Source: an uncultured bacterium (GTDB lineage Bacteria; Cyanobacteriota; Vampirovibrionia; Gastranaerophilales; Gastranaerophilaceae). From it: a DNA stretch of 58,950 nucleotides. The stretch spans positions 2,714-61,663 of the forward strand of contig CACYUI010000007.1 in the NCBI GenBank assembly GCA_902777605.1, given 5' to 3'. Under the pieces are notes generated by a model. The model saw only the letters and a program-made list of their open reading frames with translations, did no database searches and was not told the DNA's origin. How positions within the stretch are numbered: position 1 is the first letter of the stretch; the number at the start of each line of letters is the position of its first letter. Positions 1 through 8,554 of this stretch are shown here, piece after piece. The position numbers and the translations under genes were made by a program.

Positions 1-1
1 G

Positions 2-46
2 TTGACTAAATGTCAAGTTGCGAGAAGGAGGGAATTGGTAGCGTAA
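2..46 (+). CDS. Possible 3' end of an upstream gene
   Basis: From base 2 one frame is open to a TAA at 44-46 and would end a protein in ...VARRRELVA. Only about 14 codons are in the window, so neither the family nor the reality of the gene can be decided. The perfect inverted repeat at 35-54 (8-bp arms, GTAA loop) overlaps this end but lacks a following T run. Confidence 0.25.
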   Translation: MTKCQVARRRELVA

Positions 47-88
47 GCTACCAAACTGCGTCAAAAAATGAAAATTTAATAATAAAAT

Positions 89-162
89 CGGGACGTAGCG
101 CAGCTTGGTAGCGTACCACCTTGGGGTGGTGGGGGTCGCAGGTTCAAATCCTGTCGTTCCGA
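89..162 (+). tRNA. tRNA-Pro (anticodon GGG)
   Basis: The sequence folds as a full cloverleaf. The 7-bp acceptor stem pairs 89-95 with 155-161 and contains one G-U pair. The anticodon stem CCACC/GGTGG encloses the loop TTGGGGT, giving anticodon GGG with G37. The T-arm contains GGTTCAAATC. The discriminator is A162 and no CCA is encoded, so CCA must be added after transcription. A short T run follows directly (163-168). It would read proline codons CCC and CCU. Confidence 0.95.
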
Positions 163-182
163 TTTTTTAATGTTTTATATAT

Positions 183-1346
183 TTACCCCCGAAGGCGGGT
201 TATAAAGTTCTTCAATCTTTCCATTGCAATTTTAAGATTTTCTATAGAGTACGCATAAGATATTCTCAAATATCCTTCCCCTGAATCACCAAAAGCATTT
301 CCGGGGACTGCTGCAACTTTTTCTTCGCTCAAAAATCTTGTTGCAAATTCTTCGCTTGTCATACCAAACTCTTTTATACAAGGAAAAACATAAAAAGCAC
401 CATATGGCTCAAAACACTCTAAACCCATCTCTTTGAATGCATTCATCAAAAATCTGCGCCTGCCGTTATAAGCTTCTCGCATTTGTTTGACATCATCCTC
501 TCCGTTTTTGAGAGCTTCTATTGCTGCGTACTGACTTGTAGTCGGGGCGCACATAATTGCAAACTGATGGATTTTTGTCATTTGTTTTATTATCTCACTC
601 GGCCCGCAAGCATACCCCAGTCTCCACCCTGTCATAGCATAAGCTTTTGAAAATCCGTTTATTAGAATTGTGCGCTCTTTCATTCCGTCAATTGATGCTA
701 TTGAAACATGCTCGCCTTTGTATGTAAGTGCGCTATAAATCTCATCAGACATTACATAAATATCTTTTTCAATACAAACTTTGGCAATTTCCTCCAAATC
801 CTTGCGCTCCATAATCGCGCCTGTAGGATTGTTAGGAAACGGAAGTATTAGAATCTTTGTCTTTTCTGTTATTGCACCTCTTAACTCTTCTGCCGTTAGT
901 CTAAATTCGTTTTCAGCTTTAAGATTTATAATAACGGGCTTTGCTCCTGCTAAAATCGTACAAGGTTCATATGAAACATAAGCAGGCTGAGGAATAATAA
1001 CTTCATCACCCGGGTTAACCATGGCTCTAATCCCGATGTCAATTGCCTCAGAACCTCCCACTGTTACAATAACTTCGGACATCGGGTCATACACAATACC
1101 TTGATGTCTATTTTGGTATTTGCATATTTCTTCTCTAAGTTCTTTTAAGCCCGAATTTGAAGTATAAAAGGTTTTTCCTCTCTCTAGCGCATAAATTCCT
1201 TCATCTCTGATATGCCAAGGTGTATCAAAATCAGGTTCGCCAACACCAAGCGATATTGCGTCCTTCATTTCCGACACAATATCAAAGAATTTTCTGATTC
1301 CAGAAGGTTTAATATTTTTAATAGCATCCGAAATGGGAGGTGTCAT
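183..1346 (-). CDS. Class I/II PLP-dependent aminotransferase (AspC-like)
   Basis: This is a 387-residue cytosolic fold-type I aminotransferase that moves an amino group between an amino acid and a 2-oxo acid. Visible family residues are PNNPTG at 171-176, Asp201 and Tyr204 contacting PLP, the Schiff-base Lys234 in GFSKAYAMTGWRLGY, and the carboxylate-binding Arg in YLRISYA near the C-terminus. Length is normal for the AspC/PatA group. Its start overlaps the stop of the Lrp-type regulator by 4 bp, so the two are translated as an operon. The pairing suggests control by an amino acid, but the exact substrate cannot be read from sequence. Confidence 0.9.
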   Translation of the reverse strand: MTPPISDAIKNIKPSGIRKFFDIVSEMKDAISLGVGEPDFDTPWHIRDEGIYALERGKTFYTSNSGLKELREEICKYQNRHQGIVYDPMSEVIVTVGGSEAIDIGIRAMVNPGDEVIIPQPAYVSYEPCTILAGAKPVIINLKAENEFRLTAEELRGAITEKTKILILPFPNNPTGAIMERKDLEEIAKVCIEKDIYVMSDEIYSALTYKGEHVSIASIDGMKERTILINGFSKAYAMTGWRLGYACGPSEIIKQMTKIHQFAIMCAPTTSQYAAIEALKNGEDDVKQMREAYNGRRRFLMNAFKEMGLECFEPYGAFYVFPCIKEFGMTSEEFATRFLSEEKVAAVPGNAFGDSGEGYLRISYAYSIENLKIAMERLKNFITRLRG

Positions 1347-1825
1347 GGAGAAACAACCTCTCTTTCATCTTTTACATGCTCATCAATTATTGTACCGTGG
1401 TCTTTGTATTTTTTTAGAATAAAATGAGTTGCTGTACTCAATATGCTATCCAAAGTTGAAAGTTTTTCAGATACAAATTGAGCAATTTCTTTTAACGATT
1501 TTTCTTCTAAAGTTACCAACAGGTCGAAGCCGCCTGAAATCAAGTATACATCTCTAACTTCAGGATAGTTATAAATTCTTGAAGCAATTCTGTCAAAACC
1601 TTGTCCTCTCTGCGGTGTGACTTTTACTTCAATTAGTGCCGTAACTTTCTCTATATTAGTTTTTTCCCAATTTATAAGTGTGTGATATCCGCAGATAATC
1701 TTTTCTTCTTCCAATTTTTGTATTTCATTTAATACATCAATTTCTTCTATGCCAAGCATTACAGCCAGCTCTTTTAAATCTATGCGACTGTTTTTTTCAA
1801 TTGCGGATAAAATTTTTTCTCTCAT
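1343..1825 (-). CDS. Lrp/AsnC family transcriptional regulator
   Basis: This 160-residue protein has an N-terminal winged helix (about residues 1-50, with the family-type ...LKELAVMLGIEE... turn). The C-terminal RAM ligand-binding domain (about 65-145) includes the VRDVYLISGGFDLLV segment typical of Lrp proteins. A GGAGTG ribosome-binding site lies just upstream of ATG 1825. A TATAAT box lies on the minus strand in the intergenic region with the acyl-CoA ligase gene. It is the first gene of a two-gene operon with the downstream aminotransferase and probably senses an amino acid that the enzyme makes or uses (inference). Confidence 0.9.
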   Translation of the reverse strand: MREKILSAIEKNSRIDLKELAVMLGIEEIDVLNEIQKLEEEKIICGYHTLINWEKTNIEKVTALIEVKVTPQRGQGFDRIASRIYNYPEVRDVYLISGGFDLLVTLEEKSLKEIAQFVSEKLSTLDSILSTATHFILKKYKDHGTIIDEHVKDEREVVSP

Positions 1826-1953
1826 TCTATTAACACTCCTTAAAGCTTTGTAATAATTATACTATAAATTTGCATTTTATAAAGTTTAATAGTAAAATAT
1901 CCGTATGAATGTATTATAAGTGTGTATCGCAGACTTAGTTGGGGTTTATAAGT

Positions 1954-3654
1954 ATGAGTAAAAAGGAATTAAGAAGCAGTGGAATTTTGTCTTATATTGA
2001 AAATAAGACATATGATTACGAGAATCGTATAGCTCTCGGGGTAAAAGATAAAAATAGCTGGAGAGAGCTTACATATGGCGAACTTGGACTTTTATCAAGA
2101 AAAGTTGCAAGATATCTTATTGAAGATTTTGGGATTAAAAAAGGCGAAGTTATTGCAATTCTTTCAGAATCCATGCCGGAATACGGGGCATGCTTGTTTG
2201 CATCAGTATTGAGCGGTGGTACAACGGTTCCTCTTGATATAAAGCTTTCAGAATATGAACTTACTAACATTTTAACAGACTGTTCTCCGACTGTTATGAT
2301 GGTATCTAAGCAATTCCTTGAAACAGCGTTACAGCTCCAAAAACAAATTCCTTCTATAAGACAAATTCTTTTGATAGATGGTGCAGAAGGCGAATGTCCT
2401 TATGAGCAAGAAGGTATAATAAGATTTTCTTCTCTTCCAAATCTTTATGATGCAAAATGGAGACAAAGAAGTTCTAAATCTACAGCTCTTATTATTTACA
2501 CATCAGGTACTACAGGAGCTCCGAAGGGTGTTGAAGTTTCTTTCAAAAACATTAACGCACAGCTTGAAGATTTGACTATAGCAATTAATCTGATATTGCC
2601 AAAAGGTGAACCGACAACAATGCTTTCAATTCTTCCGATGAACCACTTATTTGAAATGACAGTTGGTTTTTGCACATTCTTGAGTTTTGGGCATACAGTT
2701 TATTATACAAAGAGCCTTAAACCTGCTGATATTTCAAGCATTATGAGAGAAAAGAAAGTTCAATTTATGCTTGTTGTTCCTGCGTTCTTAAAACTGTTAA
2801 AAGCAGGTATAGAAAAAGAAATTAAAAACAAACCGCAAGCACAACAGAATATATTTAATTTTATGTACAAACTGGCAAAATACATTCCGTCTTATTGGCT
2901 AAAGCGCAAACTGTTTGCGAAAATTCACAAAAATTTTGGCGGAGCTTTGTGGGGATGTATTTCAGGTGGTGCACCGTTAGATTTGGATGTAGCAGAATTC
3001 TTTGAACGAATCGGTATTAAAGTATATCAAGGTTACGGTTTGTCAGAATGCTGTCCTGTTGTTTCAGTAAATATAGAAAAGCGTAACGAAATGGCATCGG
3101 TAGGTCATCCGCTTAAACATTTTGAAGCACAAATTGTCCCTGATACAGGCGAGTTGCTGCTTAGAGGTCCTTCTATAATGAAGGGATATCACAATCAACC
3201 AGAAATGACTGCTGAAGTTATTGATGAAGAAGGCTGGTTACACACAGGTGATATTGCGCACCTTGATAAAGATGGTCATATATTTATTACAGGGCGAATT
3301 AAGAATATGATTGTTCTTAATGGCGGCAAGAAAGTATTTCCTGAAGAAGTTGAGGCTGTTCTTGAAAAAAGCAGTTATGTATCGGAAGTTTGTGTTTTAG
3401 GAACATCAAGAACTTTCGGGGCAAAAGATGGCACAGAAGAAGTTACCGCGGTAATTGTTCCTAAAGCTGAATTATATAATCAATATTCGGAAGAAGATGT
3501 CGAAAGAATGATTAAGCTTGATGTAAAAACACTTTCTCAAAATTTGGCACATTACAAACGACCGACAAATGTCATTATTCAAAAAGAAGAACTTCCAAAA
3601 ACAACAACAAGAAAAGTTAAGAGAAAAGAAGTTAGAGAACTTATTACAGTATAA
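1954..3654 (+). CDS. AMP-dependent acyl-CoA synthetase (long-chain fatty acid ligase type)
   Basis: This adenylate-forming enzyme activates a fatty acid as acyl-AMP and then as acyl-CoA or acyl-carrier-protein thioester. Counting from ATG 1954, the phosphate loop YTSGTTGAPKG is at 182-192, YGLSE at 361-365, GWLHTGD at 427-433 and the C-terminal catalytic lysine (TRK) near 554. At 566 residues it has the usual length. A TTG at 1939 extends the frame by five codons, but ATG 1954 has a G-rich site (GGGG) 9 nt upstream and is preferred. It is transcribed divergently from the Lrp gene and ends in a strong shared terminator. Substrate chain length is not determinable; membrane-lipid recycling is plausible. 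Confidence 0.9.
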   Translation: MSKKELRSSGILSYIENKTYDYENRIALGVKDKNSWRELTYGELGLLSRKVARYLIEDFGIKKGEVIAILSESMPEYGACLFASVLSGGTTVPLDIKLSEYELTNILTDCSPTVMMVSKQFLETALQLQKQIPSIRQILLIDGAEGECPYEQEGIIRFSSLPNLYDAKWRQRSSKSTALIIYTSGTTGAPKGVEVSFKNINAQLEDLTIAINLILPKGEPTTMLSILPMNHLFEMTVGFCTFLSFGHTVYYTKSLKPADISSIMREKKVQFMLVVPAFLKLLKAGIEKEIKNKPQAQQNIFNFMYKLAKYIPSYWLKRKLFAKIHKNFGGALWGCISGGAPLDLDVAEFFERIGIKVYQGYGLSECCPVVSVNIEKRNEMASVGHPLKHFEAQIVPDTGELLLRGPSIMKGYHNQPEMTAEVIDEEGWLHTGDIAHLDKDGHIFITGRIKNMIVLNGGKKVFPEEVEAVLEKSSYVSEVCVLGTSRTFGAKDGTEEVTAVIVPKAELYNQYSEEDVERMIKLDVKTLSQNLAHYKRPTNVIIQKEELPKTTTRKVKRKEVRELITV

Positions 3655-3656
3655 AT

Positions 3657-3690
3657 AAAAAAGTCCGATTTTTATCGGACTTTTTTATTT
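3657..3690. terminator. Bidirectional intrinsic terminator
   Basis: The hairpin AAGTCCGAT/ATCGGACTT is flanked by A and T runs on both sides. It lies between the convergent acyl-CoA ligase gene and the unknown 568-codon gene and can stop transcription from either side. Confidence 0.9.
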
Positions 3691-5395
3691 AATTTACTTT
3701 TTTAGTTTGTTTTCGCTTTAGTTTTCCATAATTATCTATCATTTTATTATAGCTCGTTTCATAAATTTCTTTTATATCTTTACGCTTAAGGTTTGGATTT
3801 TGTTGCATTTTAGTTGCAAATTCTTCTTTTATTTTATCTATTAAAGTTACTATTTCTCTTACATTGAACAATCGTTTATTATTAGTATCTGTTTTATTTA
3901 ACATATAATTTACCAGCTTACGATTTTTACCATCTATTCTTTCATACAATTGAAGCGCATATCTATTGTCAATATTAAGCCTTTTACCTTCTTTTCTTGC
4001 TTCGGCTTTTGTGATTTTTATAGATTCTAAAATATCCGGAAGTAATTTTAAACGCATTTTAGTCGCAGCAATCATATAGTCTCTTTGCTGTGTCTCTACT
4101 GTTTTAGGACTTAGTTTTTGTTTAATGTATTCATTAACTTCGTTTGATAACTTTAGTTTTCTTTCTTTTGTACTTAATGTTGTTAATTTAATTTTTTGTG
4201 AGTTATTTTCAACAGCAGGTGCAATTGAAATATTTAAAGAACTAGCAGGTTTATCAGCAGTAGTAACTGCAGACTGCTTATTATTCAAATTTCCGAGTTT
4301 GTAATATTTTATTTGGTTTATTTTATTGATAACTCTTTTGTATATTTTAACTATACGGCTATCACCTTCAGCAAAACCATATTTTATATCATTATAATAT
4401 TGATATTCTTTAGATTTAGGTATAAAAAACGGGTCTTCTATATGATTTTTTAAGGCATCAGCCAACTCTGAGCTATTCGCTTTTATTATAATATTTTTAA
4501 AATTGTTATAAAAAATTAGCGCTTTTTTAGAAGGAATATTTTCAAGTATATAGTTCATATAATCTGCATTTTCTATATTTATATCATCCGATACAATTTT
4601 TTCTATTAATTTGCTAGTATTTTTATCTTCATCTATTTTTTTGAAGATTTTATTTATAGATGACAGGCTATTTAAATCCCTTTCGGGAATATTATTATCT
4701 TTTTCCGGATATTTAAACATAGAGATAATATCTTCCCTAAGAGCAAAATTATTTTTATTGGTAGTTTTATACATATCTAAAATAACATTGTTGTTTTGCT
4801 CAGATTTTTCTCTATACACTAAAAATTTATTTTGCAAATAATCTAATAGCTCAATTCTCTCCTCGGAATAATTATCCTTTAAGCTTTTAACAAATTTTCC
4901 ATCAAAATTATTATAGAAATCATGGTTTAATCTTGAGATTGATAAATTTTTATCAAATTCTTTTCTATTATATCTTCCACTATCTATCAGCTCTTCCAAA
5001 TTCTGAAAAATATTTTTTGAATTTTTATTTAATTCTATATAAGAACGATAGTCTTCAAAATTTCCAACTAATTTATCTTTATATTTTGATTTTAAAAGTT
5101 CTATAATAGTTTTTGCGCTATCTTTATTACCAACCAAAACATATTTTTGCAATGTTTTAACAATTTTTAACTCTTTTTCATTCGAAGCTAAGTTAAAGAT
5201 TTCATGAAGTTCTTGTGATGTTCCTGTATGATAATATCTAATTGCGCTATAAAGTCGCTCTGTTGTATCCTTAGAGAATTTGAAATTATCTTTAATAACT
5301 GACAATACAGGTCTGCTTACTTTTTTTGCATTTAGCATTTTAAAAGATGGTTTTGCAGTAATCGCAATATTATTATAATTATTTGTTATACGCAT
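3689..5395 (-). CDS. Unknown Lys/Asn-rich protein
   Basis: The family is not recognised. The start at 5395 was chosen because GGAGGT lies 8 nt upstream; an in-frame start nine codons earlier has no such site. The 568-residue product is rich in Lys, Asn, Ile and Glu, mostly helical in appearance, with no signal peptide or membrane span. The N-terminus (MRITNNYNN... ending PSFKM) resembles the short polar leaders ending in Phe-X-Gly seen in other unknown proteins here, but has Met in place of Gly. The C-terminal third is strongly basic (ending KLKRKQTKKVN). It stands alone between a terminator and the repeat patch. A secreted or cell-surface role is only a guess. Confidence 0.75.
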   Translation of the reverse strand: MRITNNYNNIAITAKPSFKMLNAKKVSRPVLSVIKDNFKFSKDTTERLYSAIRYYHTGTSQELHEIFNLASNEKELKIVKTLQKYVLVGNKDSAKTIIELLKSKYKDKLVGNFEDYRSYIELNKNSKNIFQNLEELIDSGRYNRKEFDKNLSISRLNHDFYNNFDGKFVKSLKDNYSEERIELLDYLQNKFLVYREKSEQNNNVILDMYKTTNKNNFALREDIISMFKYPEKDNNIPERDLNSLSSINKIFKKIDEDKNTSKLIEKIVSDDINIENADYMNYILENIPSKKALIFYNNFKNIIIKANSSELADALKNHIEDPFFIPKSKEYQYYNDIKYGFAEGDSRIVKIYKRVINKINQIKYYKLGNLNNKQSAVTTADKPASSLNISIAPAVENNSQKIKLTTLSTKERKLKLSNEVNEYIKQKLSPKTVETQQRDYMIAATKMRLKLLPDILESIKITKAEARKEGKRLNIDNRYALQLYERIDGKNRKLVNYMLNKTDTNNKRLFNVREIVTLIDKIKEEFATKMQQNPNLKRKDIKEIYETSYNKMIDNYGKLKRKQTKKVN

Positions 5396-5520
5396 TGTTT
5401 TGCACCTCCAAGTCTTACACATAATTAGTAAAACATAAACAAGATTTTTTTTGCAATTAAATTAAAAAACATATTTTTATTAACTATATTTATCTTACAT
5501 AAATACCTTAAAAAAAATAT

Positions 5521-5930
5521 GTAGGATGTGTTAAGAAATAGATCGGCATACTATGCTAACAATTTCGATGTTGGATTTCAGACAATATGGGCTCCGCCCT
5601 CAGCTCACTCGCGCTCGAACTCCCGACAAAACTTCGTTTTGTGGAGTTCTAGGGTAAATATACAAATAGCTTGTAGTAATGACTTTAAGCCAAAGTGTTC
5701 TTTTCTTTTTTGCCTACTTTTTTCTTTTAAGTAAAGAAAAAAGTATGGTGCCGATGGGGAGACTGTCTTGCTCGTTCGCGTTTAACGGGTCTGCGTATTT
5801 TCTTTTTCAAAACTTCGTTTTTCAAAGAAAATAACTTCGCCCTCAGCTCACTCGCGCTCGAACTCAGACAAGACTCCGTCTTGTGGAGTTCTCCTCACTA
5901 CCATTAGCAAATAAGAGCATAGAAAACCTA
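5521..5930. repeat. Mosaic of nested inverted repeats (REP/BIME-like) beside tRNA-Thr
   Basis: No credible gene lies between 5396 and 5940; this patch fills most of that gap. Two copies of a 55-56 bp unit are at 5595-5650 and 5838-5892. Each folds as a hairpin with outer arms GAACTC(C)/(G)GAGTTC and inner arms ACAAAAC/GTTTTGT or ACAAGAC/GTCTTGT. The inner-arm difference is compensatory. Between them are perfect inverted repeats at 5715-5745 (13-bp arms) and 5796-5833 (10-bp arms around another AAAAC-TTC-GTTTT core). A 16-bp copy of the tRNA-Thr 3' end is at 5749-5764. It is more GC-rich than its AT-rich surroundings, as expected of a dispersed element. Confidence 0.8.
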
Positions 5931-5940
5931 TGCTCTTATT

Positions 5941-5943
<3 letters not shown>
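5907..5943 (-). terminator. 16-bp perfect hairpin abutting tRNA-Thr
   Basis: The arms at 5907-5922 and 5928-5943 are perfectly complementary with a 5-nt loop. The arm nearest the tRNA shares the last three transcribed bases of tRNA-Thr. On the minus strand it follows the tRNA directly. A U-rich stretch lies inside the distal arm rather than after it, so it may act as a terminator or a processing signal. Confidence 0.6.
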
Positions 5944-6013
<70 letters not shown>

Positions 6014-6301
6014 ATATCTATATATTAACACAAAAATGTTATTTAGGTTTTATTGGCTCAGTTTTAAGCTTATTTAAAATAATAGATAATTATTTGTCGT
6101 ATTTGGGATGTAAGTCTTTTTGAATTCCTTTGGAACAGCTACATAAACATACTCAGTTTTTTTTCTCAAACCACATAAACCAACGACCGAATCATGTTTA
6201 AAAAAACTCTTAATAAATTGCATAAAACATTCCTTTCTGTGATATAATGACATTAGTTGATTAATGATATTATTTTTAAAGTCAAAATAAAGGAGTATGT
6301 T
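6014..6301. other. Intergenic region with promoter for the DUF1858 gene
   Basis: There is no convincing gene here. A TATAAT-type -10 box (GATATAATGACAT, about 6241-6253) precedes the DUF1858 gene by about 50 nt. The minus-strand open frame across this region overlaps that real gene and has no ribosome-binding site. Confidence 0.5.
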
Positions 6302-6502
6302 ATGGAAAAAGTTACAAAAGAAATGGGAATTATTGAAATTGTACAAGCTCATCCCGAAGCAGCTATGGTTTTTCAAAAATACGGTATGGGTTGTTTAGGA
6401 TGTGCTGCAGCTAGATTTGAAAACCTTGAAGCTGGCGCTAAGGTTCACGGTTTTGATGCAGACCAAATGGTTGCTGAAATAAATGAATTAATTGGAGCTT
6501 AG
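6302..6502 (+). CDS. DUF1858 domain protein (hybrid-cluster-protein-associated disulfide type)
   Basis: This 66-residue cytosolic protein has the DUF1858 pattern. A helix ends in HPEAAMVFQKYGMGC, followed by the CLGC motif that carries the redox pair of cysteines (Cys-Leu-Gly-Cys), then a second helical half. ATG 6302 has AAGGAG 8 nt upstream; an earlier in-frame start at 6257 has none. Proteins of this family often accompany hybrid cluster proteins or other redox enzymes, but no such gene lies next to it here. It is followed by the NfeD/SPFH pair after a GC-rich repeat. Confidence 0.85.
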   Translation: MEKVTKEMGIIEIVQAHPEAAMVFQKYGMGCLGCAAARFENLEAGAKVHGFDADQMVAEINELIGA

Positions 6503-6505
6503 GGA

Positions 6506-6541
6506 CTTCACCCCAACCCTCGCCTTATAGGAGAAGGTGAG
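6506..6541. repeat. GC-rich CACCC..AACCCTC hairpin element
   Basis: The sequence starts TTCACCCCAACCCTCGCC and folds back on GGTGAG (8-bp stem with one G-T). It resembles the element at 41587-41622 (CTCACCCTAACCCTCTCCC). Such CACCCTAACCC units are dispersed intergenic repeats in many bacteria. It lies between the DUF1858 gene and nfeD. Confidence 0.6.
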
Positions 6542-6563
6542 TACAAACATAAGAAGGAGTTTT

Positions 6564-6986
6564 ATGGCAACTTGGGAATTTATCGTTATTTGCGGTATTG
6601 GTTTTATTATTTTAGAGCTTTTTACACCGAGCATGTTTTTCTTAAACTTTGCAGTGGCAGCTTTTGTTACAGCGATTGTATCACTGTTTAGTGCAAATAT
6701 GATTACGCTTGTGCTTGTATTTTTTGCGTTTTCTTTTTTATCATTTATATTTTTGAGACCGCTTATTTTAAGAAAAATGAGTAAGGAAACAGAAACGGGA
6801 GTTAATAACAAATATATAGGTAAAAAGGCGAAGGTAATCGAAGAAATTTCTGCTGATAATGGTGCTATATCAATTTATGACGAAAGATGGAGTGCCAGAA
6901 CAGAGAATGGAGAAATTATCCCTGTTGGCGCAGAGGTGGAAATCGTGAGAAATGACAGTCTTATTATGATTGTAAAAAGAGTTTAG
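6564..6986 (+). CDS. NfeD family membrane protein
   Basis: This 140-residue protein has two to three membrane helices in its first 75 residues, followed by a small OB-fold beta-barrel domain (about 80-140; ...GKKAKVIEEIS...GEIIPVGAEVEIV...). That is the short NfeD (NfeD1b) layout. ATG 6564 has AAGGAG 8 nt upstream, so it is preferred over the GTG at 6537. It lies 23 nt before an SPFH/stomatin gene. Across bacteria NfeD proteins partner with SPFH proteins in membrane microdomains or quality control, so the two probably form one complex. Confidence 0.9.
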   Translation: MATWEFIVICGIGFIILELFTPSMFFLNFAVAAFVTAIVSLFSANMITLVLVFFAFSFLSFIFLRPLILRKMSKETETGVNNKYIGKKAKVIEEISADNGAISIYDERWSARTENGEIIPVGAEVEIVRNDSLIMIVKRV

Positions 6987-7009
6987 TTTTTATAAAGAGG
7001 AGTTTTATT

Positions 7010-7984
7010 ATGTTTCCGACATTATCATTATTTTTGATTGTTCTTGCAATCTTGTTTATTTCAAAAGGTATTGTTATTGTACAACAAGCCGAGGTCGTTG
7101 TTATAGAAAGGCTTGGTAAATACGACAGAATTTTGGAGTCGGGTTTTAACTTTATTATTCCAATTCTTGAAGCTCCCCGTGCTATAGATTGGAAAACAAC
7201 AAAAAGAGGTTTTGACGGAACATCATACGCTTATATAGAAAAGAAAACAAGAATTGATAAGAGAGAAGCGGTTTACGATTTCCCGAGACAAAATGTAATT
7301 ACAAAAGATAATGTATCAATTAGCATTAACGCGCTTTTGTATTTCCAGATTATTGATCCGAAATCTGCAGTATACGAAATTCAGAACCTTCCTGAAGCTA
7401 TCGAAAAGTTGACTCAAACTAACTTAAGAAACCTTGTTGGTCAGCTGGATTTGGATGAGAGTTTAGTTTCCCGTGACAAAATCAACCACGAGTTACGCGC
7501 GATATTAGATGAAGCAACTAATAAATGGGGTGTAAAAGTTAACAGAGTAGAACTTCAAGACATCATTCCTCCTAATGATATTCAAACCGCAATGGAAAAG
7601 CAAATGAAGGCAGAAAGAGATAGGCGTGCTGCTATTCTTGAGGCAGAAGGTTTGAAAAAATCTGCCGTTCTTAAAGCTGAGGGTGAAAAAGAAGCGGCAA
7701 TTAACAGGGCAGAAGGTGACAAACAAGCAAATATTTTAAGAGCAGAAGGTGTTGCGCAAGCTCGTATTCTTGAAGCTGACGGTGAAAAAGAAGCTATTCA
7801 AAGAATAATTAATGCACTTGCTGATAAAGGTCAGCCTGACAAATATTTAATTGCAATGAAGTATTTGGAAACTATGAAATCAATTACAAGCGGAAAAGAC
7901 AACAAAGTTGTTTACATGCCTTATGAAGCTACAGGAATTCTCAGTTCTGTTGACGGTATTAAGCAAATGTTTGATAAACAGTAA
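7010..7984 (+). CDS. SPFH/stomatin-like (QmcA/HflK-type) membrane protein
   Basis: The 324-residue product has an N-terminal membrane hairpin or helix (about 3-20), an SPFH/Band 7 domain (about 20-190) with the stomatin segment QAEVVVIERLGKYDR, then a long Glu/Ala/Lys helix (about 195-260). This last part contains repeated AEGEK/AEGDK-type units that form the oligomeric coiled coil. GAGGAG precedes ATG 7010. The protein is expected to form ring-like assemblies on the inner membrane together with NfeD. A 9-bp hairpin after the stop ends the transcript. Confidence 0.92.
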   Translation: MFPTLSLFLIVLAILFISKGIVIVQQAEVVVIERLGKYDRILESGFNFIIPILEAPRAIDWKTTKRGFDGTSYAYIEKKTRIDKREAVYDFPRQNVITKDNVSISINALLYFQIIDPKSAVYEIQNLPEAIEKLTQTNLRNLVGQLDLDESLVSRDKINHELRAILDEATNKWGVKVNRVELQDIIPPNDIQTAMEKQMKAERDRRAAILEAEGLKKSAVLKAEGEKEAAINRAEGDKQANILRAEGVAQARILEADGEKEAIQRIINALADKGQPDKYLIAMKYLETMKSITSGKDNKVVYMPYEATGILSSVDGIKQMFDKQ

Positions 7985-7991
7985 TTTAAGA

Positions 7992-8017
7992 TGGGCAAGG
8001 AAAACCTTGCCCACTTT
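7992..8017 (+). terminator. Intrinsic terminator after the SPFH gene
   Basis: TGGGCAAGG and CCTTGCCCA form a perfect 9-bp stem with an AAAA loop. The downstream T run is short, so termination may be partial. Confidence 0.65.
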
Positions 8018-8083
8018 ACAAAGAAATTTCTTTCGTGGTAATATTAACTTAAGACTTGGTTAGGAATATGAAAGGAGATTTAG

Positions 8084-8473
8084 ATGTCTAAGATAAAAGC
8101 ATTGGTGTTGTCATTAGCATTATTAATAACAACCGCAGGAGCTTTTGCATATTATAATTTTATTGCTGATGTACCGCTTCCGGGTAAGACAATTGCATCA
8201 CCGGAATTGCAGCAAGATACAATTTTTGCAGTTGGTGCATACGGTTTGAGAATTGCTACAAAAGACTGTTTTACAGTAGCTATTACTAACACAGAAGTTT
8301 CTAAACCAAAGAAAAATAATACTTGGGAAGAAATTTGGACACTAAAAGTTTGTGAAAGAGTTGGCAGACTTCCAATTCAGTTTACTATTAACGAAGACGG
8401 AACAAGTTCTTATGCACTTGATTATATGAACATCAAATGGAGAACTGCAGGAAAAACTGCTAAAAAGAAATAA
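8084..8473 (+). CDS. Small exported protein of unknown function
   Basis: The 129-residue product begins with a clear signal peptide (Lys-rich start, hydrophobic core to about residue 22, likely cut after AFA). A compact mature part has two cysteines about 29 residues apart that could form a disulfide, and a Lys-rich tail. AAAGGAG lies just upstream of the ATG. Terminators on both sides make it a single-gene unit. Its role is unknown; a small periplasmic domain is likely. Confidence 0.8.
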   Translation: MSKIKALVLSLALLITTAGAFAYYNFIADVPLPGKTIASPELQQDTIFAVGAYGLRIATKDCFTVAITNTEVSKPKKNNTWEEIWTLKVCERVGRLPIQFTINEDGTSSYALDYMNIKWRTAGKTAKKK

Positions 8474-8496
8474 TTGAAAAATTATAAATAGACTTT

Positions 8497-8532
8497 AGGG
8501 CGGGCAAAGCGGAAGCTTGCCCGCCCTTTCTT
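8497..8532 (+). terminator. Strong intrinsic terminator
   Basis: The 11-bp GC-rich arms (AGGGCGGGCAA / TTGCCCGCCCT) are followed by TTTCTT. It ends the small exported-protein gene just before the phosphohexomutase gene. Confidence 0.85.
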
Positions 8533-8554
8533 ATAAAACAAAAGGAGAGTTTTT

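Noticed and set aside
183..200. GC-rich inverted repeat at the end of the aminotransferase gene as terminator
   Set aside because: The repeat is imperfect, lies inside the last codons and has no T run on the minus strand.
5528..5734. Plus-strand open frame of 68 codons in the repeat patch
   Set aside because: It lies wholly in inverted-repeat sequence, has no ribosome-binding site and its composition reflects the repeat units.
6074..6376. Minus-strand frame of 100 codons
   Set aside because: It overlaps the start of the DUF1858 gene, which has a clear ribosome-binding site and a recognisable domain.
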